DNA of 64,000 bases from Runella defluvii (GTDB lineage: Bacteria; Bacteroidota; Bacteroidia; Cytophagales; Spirosomataceae), in the NCBI RefSeq assembly GCF_014195535.1, contig NZ_JACIBY010000010.1, positions 212,077 to 276,076 on the forward strand, in the 5' to 3' direction. Of the stretch, positions 26,294 through 34,212 are shown one piece after another; position 1 is the stretch's first letter; each line of letters opens with the position of its first letter. The position numbers and the translations under genes are program-made. Under the pieces are notes generated by a model that saw nothing but the letters and a program-made list of their open reading frames with translations, had not been told where the DNA came from and ran no database searches.

Positions 26294-26348
26294 ACCGTAC
26301 GAACAATCAGCAATTTGGACACTGGGGTTGCTAGATTGTTCCTACGGT
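26294..26348 (+). promoter_or_regulatory. long hairpin in the rpsD leader, possible S4 autoregulatory or attenuator element
   Basis: ACCGTA (26294-26299) pairs with TACGGT (26343-26348), GAACAATC (26301-26308) with GATTGTTC (26334-26341) and GCAA (26310-26313) with TTGC (26328-26331). The whole is an 18-bp stem with two small interruptions and a 14-nt loop. Five T follow two bases later, so it could also terminate. It ends 30 nt before the rpsD start. S4 is the known autogenous repressor of alpha-type operons, which makes S4 binding a reasonable guess. Confidence 0.6.
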
Positions 26349-26378
26349 AATTTTTGTGTTTATTCTAAATCAATTCAC

Positions 26379-26990
26379 ATGGCACGTTATACAGGTCCGA
26401 AATCGAAGATTTCACGTCGTTTTGGTGAGGCTATCCTAGGGCCAAGCAAAGCACTTAGTAAAAAGAACTACCCTCCAGGCCAACACGGCAGAGGGCGTCG
26501 TAGCAAGAAGTCAGAATATGCACTTCAATTGCAAGAAAAACAAAAGGTAAAATATACTTACGGTATTTTGGAGCGTCAGTTCCGTAACCTTTTCCACCGT
26601 GCAGCAGTACGTGAAGGTATCACAGGTGAAAACTTGCTTAAACTTTGCGAAGCACGTCTTGACAACACAGTATATCGTTTAGGAATTGCTCCTACTCGTC
26701 GTGCTGCTCGTCAGTTGGTTACTCACAAACACATCACTATTGATGGCGAAGTCGTAAACGTACCTTCGTACTCGTTGCGCCCAGGCCAAGTAGTTGGCGT
26801 TCGTGAGAAATCAAAATCACTTGAAACTATCAACGATAGCATCGTAGCTCGTACAGCTGCCGCAAAACGTTTTAACTGGCTTGAGTGGGATAACGGTTTG
26901 ATGGTTGGTAAGTTTGTTCAGTACCCAGAACGTGATCAGATTCCTGAAAACGTGAACGAGCAAGCTATCGTCGAATTGTATTCGAAATAG
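26379..26990 (+). CDS. rpsD: 30S ribosomal protein S4 (zinc-free N-terminus)
   Basis: Primary 16S 5'-domain binder, 203 aa. Start at 26379 ([17 protein letters not shown]); the longer frame from 26328 runs into the leader hairpin. The S4 RNA-binding domain '[20 protein letters not shown]' is clear. The N-terminal Cys zinc site of some S4 proteins is absent. A tandem terminator set follows. Confidence 0.96.
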   Translation: MARYTGPKSKISRRFGEAILGPSKALSKKNYPPGQHGRGRRSKKSEYALQLQEKQKVKYTYGILERQFRNLFHRAAVREGITGENLLKLCEARLDNTVYRLGIAPTRRAARQLVTHKHITIDGEVVNVPSYSLRPGQVVGVREKSKSLETINDSIVARTAAAKRFNWLEWDNGLMVGKFVQYPERDQIPENVNEQAIVELYSK

Positions 26991-27004
26991 TCTTAAATTA
27001 TTCT

Positions 27005-27051
27005 ACAAAACCCTTGTGGGGTGGATTACCACGTCAAGGGTTTTGTTTTTG
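27005..27051 (+). terminator. terminator after rpsD
   Basis: ACAAAACCCTTG (27005-27016) pairs with CAAGGGTTTTGT (27035-27046), with an inner GTGG/CCAC helper stem, then TTTTG. Strong intrinsic terminator between rpsD and rpoA. Confidence 0.8.
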
Positions 27052-27076
27052 TATGTTTAGAAAAACATACTTTTTT
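27051..27076 (+). terminator. second tandem terminator before rpoA
   Basis: GTATGTTT (27051-27058) pairs with AAACATAC (27063-27070) around AGAA, followed by six T. It abuts the first terminator. A third small hairpin GCGGTT/AACCGC (27077-27091) follows directly. Confidence 0.65.
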
Positions 27077-27121
27077 GCGGTTAATAACCGCTCTTCGGAC
27101 TCTAAAAAAACTGCTAATCCT

Positions 27122-28111
27122 ATGTCTATTTTAGCATTCCAAATGCCTGACAAGGTCGTAATGGAAAAAGCCGACGACTTTCACGGGTTGTTTGAGTTCA
27201 AGCCGCTGGAAAAAGGTTTCGGTGTAACAATAGGAAATGCGTTACGTCGTATCCTGCTTTCATCGCTGGAAGGCTACGCTATCATTAGCGTTCGTTTTCC
27301 AAGTGTTCTTCATGAATTCTCTTCGATTGAGGGAGTTGTTGAAGATGTTACCGAAATCATCTTGAACCTCAAAATGGTTCGTTTCAAGAAGGTTTCGGAA
27401 TTGGTTGATAACAAAATCTCGGTAAGTGTGAAAAACCAATCGGTGGTGACAGCTGGCGACATCGCTAAGTTTACATCATCGTTTCAGGTTTTGAATCCTG
27501 ACCTCGTTATCTGTCACATCGACGACCAAATGACTTTCGAAATGGAGATTATCCTTGAGAAAGGTCGTGGTTATGTCCCTGCTGACGAACCTCGTACATT
27601 GGAATTACCGATTGGTCATATTCCAATTGACGCCATTTACACACCAATCAAAAACGTTAAGTACAGCGTAGAAAATACGCGCGTAGAGCAGAAAACTGAC
27701 TACGAAAAACTACTTATTGAGGTTACCACGGATGGGTCTATCCACCCAGAAGAAGCCCTCAAAGGCGCTGCTTACATCTTGATTCAACACTTTATGTTGT
27801 TCTCTGATCAAACGATGACGTTTGAAACTCAGAAAAATGACGAAGTGAGCGAAGTAGATGAAGAAATGTTGCGTATGCGTAAGTTGTTGAAAACGCCTTT
27901 GGCTGACCTCGACTTATCAGTACGTGCTTATAACTGTCTTAAATCGGCAGACATCAAAACTCTTGGTGATTTGGCTAGACTCGAAGTGGCTGATATGATG
28001 AAGTTCCGTAACTTCGGTAAAAAGTCATTGACTGAGTTGGAGCAATTAATTGCTGAGAAGAATTTGACGTTTGGTATGGACGTAGCGAAATACCGCCTCG
28101 ACGAAGACTAA
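27122..28111 (+). CDS. rpoA: DNA-directed RNA polymerase alpha subunit
   Basis: Assembly platform of RNA polymerase. 329 aa. The N-terminal dimerisation domain includes '[18 protein letters not shown]'. The C-terminal helix-hairpin-helix domain reads '[17 protein letters not shown]' to '[12 protein letters not shown]'. Start at 27122 ([12 protein letters not shown]); the frame from 27014 passes through two terminator hairpins and is rejected. Since terminators lie upstream, expression needs readthrough or a promoter in 27077-27121 that I could not identify with confidence. Confidence 0.96.
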   Translation: MSILAFQMPDKVVMEKADDFHGLFEFKPLEKGFGVTIGNALRRILLSSLEGYAIISVRFPSVLHEFSSIEGVVEDVTEIILNLKMVRFKKVSELVDNKISVSVKNQSVVTAGDIAKFTSSFQVLNPDLVICHIDDQMTFEMEIILEKGRGYVPADEPRTLELPIGHIPIDAIYTPIKNVKYSVENTRVEQKTDYEKLLIEVTTDGSIHPEEALKGAAYILIQHFMLFSDQTMTFETQKNDEVSEVDEEMLRMRKLLKTPLADLDLSVRAYNCLKSADIKTLGDLARLEVADMMKFRNFGKKSLTELEQLIAEKNLTFGMDVAKYRLDED

Positions 28112-28119
28112 AATCTTTC

Positions 28120-28150
28120 GACCTTTCTCTGCAAAGAGAAAGGTCTTTTT
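28120..28150 (+). terminator. strong terminator between rpoA and rplQ
   Basis: GACCTTTCTCT (28120-28130) and AGAGAAAGGTC (28135-28145) form a perfect 11-bp stem with a GCAA (GNRA-type) tetraloop, then five T. Confidence 0.88.
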
Positions 28151-28222
28151 ATGTATTGTTCAACCGGTTAGTATTCTGAAGCGCGGTTGCCGCAGCTCGA
28201 AGCTAATCAAAAACTCAAACTA

Positions 28223-28966
28223 ATGAGACACGGTAAAAAAGACAACCATTTGGGGCGTACCTCCTCACACCGTAGTGCCTTACTACGTAACATGGCTTCG
28301 TCATTGATTATCCACAAGCGTATCGAAACTACTTTAGCGAAAGCAAAAGAACTCAAAAAATATGTTGAGCCCCTTTTGACTCGCTCTAAAGAAGATACTA
28401 CGCACAACCGCCGTATCGTTTTCTCTTACATCCCTGAGAAAGAGGTTGTAAAAGAATTGTTCAGTACAGTTGCTGACAAAATCGCCAACCGTCCTGGAGG
28501 TTACACTCGTATCATCAAATTGGGTACTCGTCAAGGTGACGCTGCCGAAGTTTGTATGATTGAGCTAGTTGACTTCAACGAAACGCTCCTCGCTGCGGTT
28601 GAAGAAAAAGCAGCAAAAACACGTCGTAGTCGTCGTGGTGGTAAAAAAGCTGAAACTGAAGTAAAAGCTTCTGCACCAGTTGTGGAAGAAGTTGCTGCTG
28701 AAACAGCGGAAGTAACTGCTGCTGATGACCTTGAAATCATCGAAGGAATTGGTCCAAAAATTGCAAGCGCGCTTGTAGCAGCGGGTGTAACAACCTTTGC
28801 TCAATTGGCAGACTCAACTCCTGAAGCAATTCAAGAAATCGTATCGGCTGCAGGTATCGGTTCTAAGAGCCCTGCCACATGGCCTCAGCAAGCTGCCCTC
28901 GCTCGCGATGGTAAATTTGATGAATTGAAAGCTTGGCAAGACGAATTAAACGGAGGCCAAGAATAA
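28223..28966 (+). CDS. rplQ: 50S ribosomal protein L17 with C-terminal helix-hairpin-helix extension
   Basis: 247 aa, against ~120-127 for a plain L17. Residues 1-115 are L17 ('[20 protein letters not shown]', '[14 protein letters not shown]'). An Ala/Glu/Lys-rich linker follows. From ~169 a helix-hairpin-helix-like domain reads '[20 protein letters not shown]' and '[16 protein letters not shown]'. This domain type binds DNA or RNA backbones and is also found appended to other r-proteins in Bacteroidetes. Start 28223 is chosen since L17 proteins begin MRHG(K/R). Last gene of the cluster. Confidence 0.94.
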   Translation: MRHGKKDNHLGRTSSHRSALLRNMASSLIIHKRIETTLAKAKELKKYVEPLLTRSKEDTTHNRRIVFSYIPEKEVVKELFSTVADKIANRPGGYTRIIKLGTRQGDAAEVCMIELVDFNETLLAAVEEKAAKTRRSRRGGKKAETEVKASAPVVEEVAAETAEVTAADDLEIIEGIGPKIASALVAAGVTTFAQLADSTPEAIQEIVSAAGIGSKSPATWPQQAALARDGKFDELKAWQDELNGGQE

Positions 28967-29014
28967 CTTTTCTCAGAATTACTTTTATAAAATGAAGAAA
29001 AGTTAAAATACAGA

Positions 29015-29046
29015 AGGGGTTAAACGAAAGTTTAGCCCCTTTTTTT
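29015..29046 (+). terminator. terminator of the ribosomal cluster
   Basis: AGGGGTTAAAC (29015-29025), GAAA tetraloop, GTTTAGCCCCT (29030-29040), then six T. One G-U pair in an 11-bp stem. Confidence 0.9.
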
Positions 29047-29085
29047 GGAAATTTGCAAAACAAATTATTCAACACCAACTAAAAA

Positions 29086-30186
29086 ATGGGTTCTCAACAA
29101 CCAGCACTCTTACTTCTCGAAGACGGAACAGCCCTCAGAGGGTTGGCGCTTGGCAAAATTGGTACAATGGGTGGCGAAATTTGCTTCAACACAGGTATGA
29201 CTGGCTATCAGGAAATTTATACTGATCCTTCGTACTTTGGGCAAATTGTGGTCAACACCAATTCTCACATTGGTAACTACGGTGTACAGTTGGACAGCGA
29301 GGAAGAATCAAATTCTGTAAAAATTAGCGGGATGGTTTGCAACTCTTTCTCGCGTATTTATTCTCGCAAAACAGCTGACTTTTCGCTCCAAACGTATTTT
29401 GAAAAAGCAAATATCGTTGGAATTAGCGAAGTGGATACCCGCCAATTGGTACGTCACGTTCGCCAACAAGGGGTAATGAACGCAATCATTTCGTCCGAAA
29501 TCTTGGACGAAAAAACACTCATGGAGCACTTAAAAGAAGTGCCTAACATGGCAGGTTTGGAGTTGTCGTCGGTAGTTTCTACGAAAGTGCCTTACTTCAT
29601 GGGCGATGAAACAACGGCGCAGTACCGAATCGCGGTGATGGATTATGGTATCAAAAAAAGTATCCTTTTGAACATGACGCAACGCGGCTGCTACTGCAAG
29701 GTGTTCCCAGCTAAAACTCCTTTTGAAGAAGTGATGGCTTGGAATCCTGACGGTTTCTTTATCTCAAATGGCCCGGGTGACCCGTCGTCAATGCCGTATG
29801 CTGTCGAAACAGTTCAGAAGTTTTTGGGTACCAACAAACCCATTTTTGGAATTTGTTTGGGGCACCAAATCCTTGCGTTGGCAAGTGGAATTTCTACTTA
29901 CAAAATGCACCACGGTCACCGCGGATTGAACCACCCCGTGAAAAACTTCCAAACGGGACTTTGTGAGATTACTTCACAGAACCACGGTTTTGCAGTAAGC
30001 CCAGAAGAAATCGAAGCGCATCCTGATGTGGAAGTGACGCACATCAACCTCAATGATAAAACCATTGAAGGCATTAAGCGGAAAGATAAGCCTGCATTTT
30101 CAGTACAGTATCACCCTGAAGCATCGCCAGGCCCGCACGATTCACGCTATTTGTTCGACAATTTTATTGAGTTGTTTAAAGCATAA
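29086..30186 (+). CDS. carA: carbamoyl-phosphate synthase small subunit
   Basis: Glutaminase subunit that feeds ammonia to CarB for carbamoyl phosphate, the precursor of pyrimidines and arginine. 366 aa. N-terminal CPSase domain ('GEICFNTGMTGYQEIYTDPS') and class I amidotransferase domain with nucleophile Cys in 'GICLGHQILALA', then His-Glu ('YHPEASPGPHDS'). carB is not adjacent. A strong terminator follows, so the gene is monocistronic here. Confidence 0.96.
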   Translation: MGSQQPALLLLEDGTALRGLALGKIGTMGGEICFNTGMTGYQEIYTDPSYFGQIVVNTNSHIGNYGVQLDSEEESNSVKISGMVCNSFSRIYSRKTADFSLQTYFEKANIVGISEVDTRQLVRHVRQQGVMNAIISSEILDEKTLMEHLKEVPNMAGLELSSVVSTKVPYFMGDETTAQYRIAVMDYGIKKSILLNMTQRGCYCKVFPAKTPFEEVMAWNPDGFFISNGPGDPSSMPYAVETVQKFLGTNKPIFGICLGHQILALASGISTYKMHHGHRGLNHPVKNFQTGLCEITSQNHGFAVSPEEIEAHPDVEVTHINLNDKTIEGIKRKDKPAFSVQYHPEASPGPHDSRYLFDNFIELFKA

Positions 30187-30204
30187 AAAATCAAAGTAAT
30201 ATCC

Positions 30205-30236
30205 AAAAAACTCCCCAAATCCTTGGGGAGTTTTTT
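30205..30236. terminator. bidirectional-type terminator after carA
   Basis: AAAAAACTCCCCAA (30205-30218), 4-nt loop, TTGGGGAGTTTTTT (30223-30236): a perfect 14-bp stem with A- and T-tracts on its two sides. Confidence 0.88.
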
Positions 30237-30299
30237 GCTTTAAAAGGCTTTTGTAAAGTGTTGACTTTTACCAGTTCACTCTTAAATACGTTTCACTTT

Positions 30300-31955
30300 A
30301 TGAAAGCTAATCGCCGAAGTTTTATTCAGACGCTGGGGCTTAGTGCCGCAACGGCGGGAGTAAGTACCCCGCTTGCTTCTAGTGCGCAACCAATCAACGT
30401 TCAGCCAAAAGAGGATGAGCAAATTTTATTTGTTGGCGATAACATCGCCGTCGCAAATACAGCCTATGGCCGAGTCAGAGGGTTTATTTTGAGAGGTGTT
30501 CATACTTTTCTAGGAATCCCGTATGGGGCAGATACCTCGGGTGCAAATCGGTTTATGCCACCTCAAAAACCAACGTCGTGGACGGAGGTGCGTCCTGCTG
30601 TATGGTGGGGAAATACGGCACCTCAAATCATGGAAAAGCGGTATGCTGACCAATACGCTTCATTTGTTGACCATTGGAACTACGACGATGTAAGCGAAGA
30701 TTGCCTTCGGATAAATGTCTGGACGCCTGCATTAGATACCAAAAAACGCCCAGTCGTTGTATGGCTGCACGGCGGTGGATTTGTTAATGGAAATGGTATC
30801 GAGCAAGATGGGTATCATGGAGAGAACTTGAGTCGAATGGGGAATGTCGTATTTTGTTCCCTCAACCACCGTCTTGGGGCGTTAGGTTTTACCAGCATCG
30901 CGGGAGTAGGAGGTGAAAAGTTTGCTGCTTCAGGTAATGTTGGTATGTTAGATATTGTTGCAGCCCTTGAATGGGTACGGGACAATATCGCCAACTTTGG
31001 AGGAGATGCCTCTAACGTTACAATCATTGGACAATCGGGCGGTGGGGCAAAAGTTTGCACCTTGATGGCAATGCCATCGGCCAAAGGGCTGTTTCATAAA
31101 GCGGTGGCATTGAGTGGGTCATCGTTAGGAGGGGTAAACAAAGAATACGCCGAGAAATTGGGGGCAATGGTGCTCAAAGAAGCGGGGCTAGGCGCGAATG
31201 AAATTGATAAATTACAGCAAATACCGTGGCGTGAGTACATAGATATTGCCAATCGTGCCGTAGCCAAAATGGCCGAAGAGGCAAAGCGGTTGAACCTAAC
31301 GCGAGGAGGGTTTAGTCCTGTAGCAGATGGAACGTTTTTATCGGCGACGCCTTTTTATAGCGATTCGGCGCACTTTTCAGCCGATATTCCGATGATTATC
31401 TCCACAACCTTCAACGAACAGTCGCCGAGTAGGGTTGATTCCGCACTCGAAAAAGTATCGATGAATGATGTCAAAGAAAAATTGAAAGTGCGTTTTGGCG
31501 AAAAGTCGGGAGAAGTAGCGGATGCTTATTCAAAAACATTCCCTGATAAAAAGCCAGTCGAAATTTGGTCGATGATATTAAGTAATCGTAAAAATGCAAT
31601 TGCGACTGCCGATGCCAAGGTAAAACAAAAAGCGCCTGTGTATGTGGCTTGGTTTGGGTGGCAACCCCCTCTTTTTGATGGGCGAATGCGGGCTTTCCAC
31701 TGCGACGATATTTGTTTTTGGTTTTATAATACCGATTTGATGCTCACGCACACGGGTGGGGGAGCGCGACCAAGACGGCTTGCAGAGAAAATGGCCAAAT
31801 CGTTTGTCAATTTTGCACGGACAGGAAACCCCAACGGAGGTGGCCTGCCCAATTGGCCACAATACACCACAGGAAAAGGAGAAACAATGATTCTTGATGA
31901 TGTACCAGTAGTAAAAAATGACCCCGACCGCGACGCAAGAAAGTCGTTAGCATAA
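30300..31955 (+). CDS. Tat-exported type B carboxylesterase
   Basis: 551-aa alpha/beta hydrolase of the cholinesterase/pnbA family. The N-terminus 'NRRSFIQTLGLSAATAG' is a twin-arginine signal, so export of the folded enzyme is expected. Landmarks are 'FLGIPYG', 'EDCLRINVWTP', oxyanion 'WLHGGGFVNGNG', and the catalytic Ser region 'IIGQSGGGAKVCTLMAM' (GQSGGG rather than GESAG). The late His region 'AFHCDDICFWF' is also seen. Natural substrate unknown. Start 30300 chosen for the Tat signal; 14 extra residues in frame upstream are unlikely. Confidence 0.9.
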   Translation: MKANRRSFIQTLGLSAATAGVSTPLASSAQPINVQPKEDEQILFVGDNIAVANTAYGRVRGFILRGVHTFLGIPYGADTSGANRFMPPQKPTSWTEVRPAVWWGNTAPQIMEKRYADQYASFVDHWNYDDVSEDCLRINVWTPALDTKKRPVVVWLHGGGFVNGNGIEQDGYHGENLSRMGNVVFCSLNHRLGALGFTSIAGVGGEKFAASGNVGMLDIVAALEWVRDNIANFGGDASNVTIIGQSGGGAKVCTLMAMPSAKGLFHKAVALSGSSLGGVNKEYAEKLGAMVLKEAGLGANEIDKLQQIPWREYIDIANRAVAKMAEEAKRLNLTRGGFSPVADGTFLSATPFYSDSAHFSADIPMIISTTFNEQSPSRVDSALEKVSMNDVKEKLKVRFGEKSGEVADAYSKTFPDKKPVEIWSMILSNRKNAIATADAKVKQKAPVYVAWFGWQPPLFDGRMRAFHCDDICFWFYNTDLMLTHTGGGARPRRLAEKMAKSFVNFARTGNPNGGGLPNWPQYTTGKGETMILDDVPVVKNDPDRDARKSLA

Positions 31956-31979
31956 CCTGTTATTTGCAGGGTATTTTTG

Positions 31980-32011
31980 GCCGTACCTACGCTTTTGTGG
32001 GTGCGGCTTTT
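31980..32011 (+). terminator. probable terminator after the carboxylesterase gene
   Basis: GCCGTACC (31980-31987) pairs with GGTGCGGC (32000-32007), with one G-U, then TTTTG. Moderate strength. Confidence 0.5.
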
Positions 32012-32038
32012 GCCTAATTTTATATTCCTTAACCTCAC

Positions 32039-32959
32039 ATGAAAAATTACCTTTATACCTTATCCATCATTGTAGCGGCAACACTTGCCCTATTTTTCCC
32101 TCAAACTTTTACCCAAATTGGGGACTTTCAATTAAAAACCCTTATCGTTCCGCTCTTGCAGATTATCATGTTTGGCATGGGAACGACCATGAGCCCAAAA
32201 GACTTTGAAGCGGTTGTGAAATCTCCCAAAAGTGTCATCATTGGCCTTGTTTGTCAATTCACTATTATGCCCTTGGTGGGTTATACTTTGGCCGTAAGTT
32301 TTGATTTTCCTGCTGAAATTGCGGCGGGAATAATTCTAATTGGTTGTTCACCGAGCGGTTTAGCCTCAAACGTGATGGCGTACATTGCCAAGGCAAATGT
32401 GGCTTTATCGCTGACTATTACTTCTTGTGCAACCCTGATGGCTCCCATTCTTACTCCTCTTTTGATGAAATTATTGGGCGGGTCATTTATCGAAATTGAT
32501 TTTATGAAGATGATGATTGAAATCCTAAAAATCATCATTTTGCCCATCGGTGTGGGGTTGGCCGTGAATAAAATCTTTAGAAACCAAACCGCATTTCTAA
32601 ACAAATACATGCCTTTGGTTTCAATGGCAGGAATTGCCGTTATTATTTGTATCATTACGGCTGCAGGACGAGAGAGCTTGTTGAAGGTAGGAGGGATACT
32701 CATTGTGTGTACATTGATTCATAATTTGACAGGGTATGTGTTGGGGTATTGGAGCGCGCGATTATTGAAACTTCCCGAACAAGATTGCCGAACAGTCGCT
32801 ATTGAAGTAGGTTTGCAAAATGGAGGTTTAGCCTCAGGAATTGCGCTCCAAATGGGGAAAGTAGCAACGGTAGGTTTAGCTCCAGCATTGTTTGGCCCAA
32901 TTATGAACATTACAGGGTCATTGTTGGCGAGTTGGTGGAGTAAAAAACCAACCGAATAA
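32039..32959 (+). CDS. bile acid:sodium symporter family (BASS) transporter
   Basis: 306-aa inner-membrane protein with nine or ten hydrophobic segments. Family motifs are 'QIIMFGMGTTMSPKDF', 'LIGCSPSGLASNVMAYIAKAN' (the crossing-helix sodium site) and 'EVGLQNGGLASGIA' (EVGxQN). Bacterial members import organic anions such as keto acids or pantoate with Na+; the substrate here is not known. 25 bp upstream of the SDR gene, probably one operon. Confidence 0.9.
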   Translation: MKNYLYTLSIIVAATLALFFPQTFTQIGDFQLKTLIVPLLQIIMFGMGTTMSPKDFEAVVKSPKSVIIGLVCQFTIMPLVGYTLAVSFDFPAEIAAGIILIGCSPSGLASNVMAYIAKANVALSLTITSCATLMAPILTPLLMKLLGGSFIEIDFMKMMIEILKIIILPIGVGLAVNKIFRNQTAFLNKYMPLVSMAGIAVIICIITAAGRESLLKVGGILIVCTLIHNLTGYVLGYWSARLLKLPEQDCRTVAIEVGLQNGGLASGIALQMGKVATVGLAPALFGPIMNITGSLLASWWSKKPTE

Positions 32960-32984
32960 GTAGGTAGAACTAAGAAGCGAATAC

Positions 32985-33758
32985 ATGAAAGAAAAAGAGT
33001 TTAGTGGCCAAGTAGCGATTGTAACGGGGGCTGGCCAAGGAATTGGCCTAGAAATAGCCCGTCAGTTGGCAGAACGGGGAGCGGCGGTTGTGCTAAACGA
33101 CCTCGATCAAACATTGTCGGACGAAGGAGCGCTTGCCATTCAGCAGCAAGGAGGAAATTGTATCAGTTATCCAGGAAATGCGGCCGACGTTGATTTTGTG
33201 CAAGCAATGGTAGCCGAGGCTGTGAAGGTCTTTGGAAAACTGACGACAGTCGTGGCAAATGCAGGTATGACGACGTTTGGTGACTTTTTTGAGTATCGCC
33301 CAGAATCGCTTCAGCAGCTGTTAGATTTGAACATTAGGGGTAGTTTCTTCCTGACCCAAGCGGCGGCGCGTCAGATGCGCCTACAGGGGCAAGGAGGGCG
33401 TGTGTTGTTGATGTCGTCGGTAACAGGCCACCAAGCACACCAATTTTTGGCAGCTTATGGCATGACCAAAGCGGCCCTCGAAATGCTAGCGAAGAGTTTG
33501 GTGGTGGAGCTGTCTCCCTATGGGATTACCATTAATGCCGTAGCACCAGGCGCGACAATGACGGAACGCACGGCTGAAGATCCAGCCTATAACCAAACGT
33601 GGAGTAAAATTACACCCATGGGGCGCCCTGCAACTGTGCAAGATATTGCCAATGCGGCATTGTTTCTGGTCTCGCCAGGGGCAGGCCACGTGACTGGGCA
33701 GTCGTTGGTTGTAGATGGAGGCTGGACGTCGGTGAGCCCGTCGCCTTATCATTCGTAG
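32985..33758 (+). CDS. short-chain dehydrogenase/reductase
   Basis: 257-aa classical SDR. Cofactor motif 'TGAGQGIGLE', 'NAG' ('VANAGMT'), catalytic Ser in 'LLMSSVTG' and 'YGMTKAALEM' (YxxxK) are all intact. The C-terminal 'GQSLVVDGGWT' is as in FabG-like enzymes. Asp in 'VLNDLDQ' after the second strand suggests NAD rather than NADP preference. Probably co-transcribed with the symporter and perhaps acts on its substrate. Substrate unknown. Confidence 0.9.
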   Translation: MKEKEFSGQVAIVTGAGQGIGLEIARQLAERGAAVVLNDLDQTLSDEGALAIQQQGGNCISYPGNAADVDFVQAMVAEAVKVFGKLTTVVANAGMTTFGDFFEYRPESLQQLLDLNIRGSFFLTQAAARQMRLQGQGGRVLLMSSVTGHQAHQFLAAYGMTKAALEMLAKSLVVELSPYGITINAVAPGATMTERTAEDPAYNQTWSKITPMGRPATVQDIANAALFLVSPGAGHVTGQSLVVDGGWTSVSPSPYHS

Positions 33759-33770
33759 CTTTCACATGGA

Positions 33771-33810
33771 CACAAAAAAAGGAGCTGTTTTGGCAGCTCC
33801 TTTTTTTGTG
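33771..33810. terminator. bidirectional terminator between SDR and rpmE2
   Basis: CACAAAAAAAGGAGCTG (33771-33787) and CAGCTCCTTTTTTTGTG (33794-33810) form a perfect 17-bp stem with a 6-nt loop. T-tracts are present for both directions, serving the converging SDR and L31 genes. Confidence 0.92.
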
Positions 33811-33829
33811 GTAAAAAAACGAACAAGAA

Positions 33830-34072
33830 TTATCTCTTTCCGTATTTTCTAAGGAATTTGTCAACACGACCAGCCGTGTCAAGCAATGTATTTTTACCAG
33901 TGTAGAACGGGTGTGACTGAGAAGTTACCTCGGCCTTGAACACAGGGTAAGTTTTTCCTTCAAACTCGATAGTGTCTTTTGTTGGGGCGCAAGAACGTGT
34001 TACGAACTTGTCATCAGTTGCTAAATCCCAAAATACGATTTCTCTGTAATCTGGATGAATTCCTTTTTTCAT
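33830..34072 (-). CDS. rpmE2: 50S ribosomal protein L31, type B (zinc-independent)
   Basis: 80-aa inter-subunit bridge protein. Start '[16 protein letters not shown]' and '[21 protein letters not shown]' are diagnostic for L31. The CXXC zinc motif of type A is missing, hence type B. In many bacteria the B form is induced on zinc starvation, but in Bacteroidetes it is often the only copy. No Zur-like operator was recognised. Confidence 0.95.
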   Translation of the reverse strand: MKKGIHPDYREIVFWDLATDDKFVTRSCAPTKDTIEFEGKTYPVFKAEVTSQSHPFYTGKNTLLDTAGRVDKFLRKYGKR

Positions 34073-34123
34073 TTCTGTATCAGCGCTTTATGATGTTACG
34101 ATGCTTTGTTTCAAAACGGGACG

Positions 34124-34131
34124 CAAAGATA
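34124..34131 (-). promoter_or_regulatory. -7 box for rpmE2
   Basis: The minus strand reads TATCTTTG, an exact TAnnTTTG box, with TTTG 16 bp upstream (34151-34148). Leader ~40 nt. Confidence 0.5.
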
Positions 34132-34212
34132 GTAACTTTTTGAAAATCAAAAAAGTATCCTCCCAAAGAAGTTTGGTAAAAATATTTATATTGCATCAAA
34201 CGAATGTAAAGT

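Noticed and set aside
27014..27121. N-terminal extension of RpoA
   Set aside because: Would translate through two terminator hairpins; RpoA homology begins at MSILAFQ.
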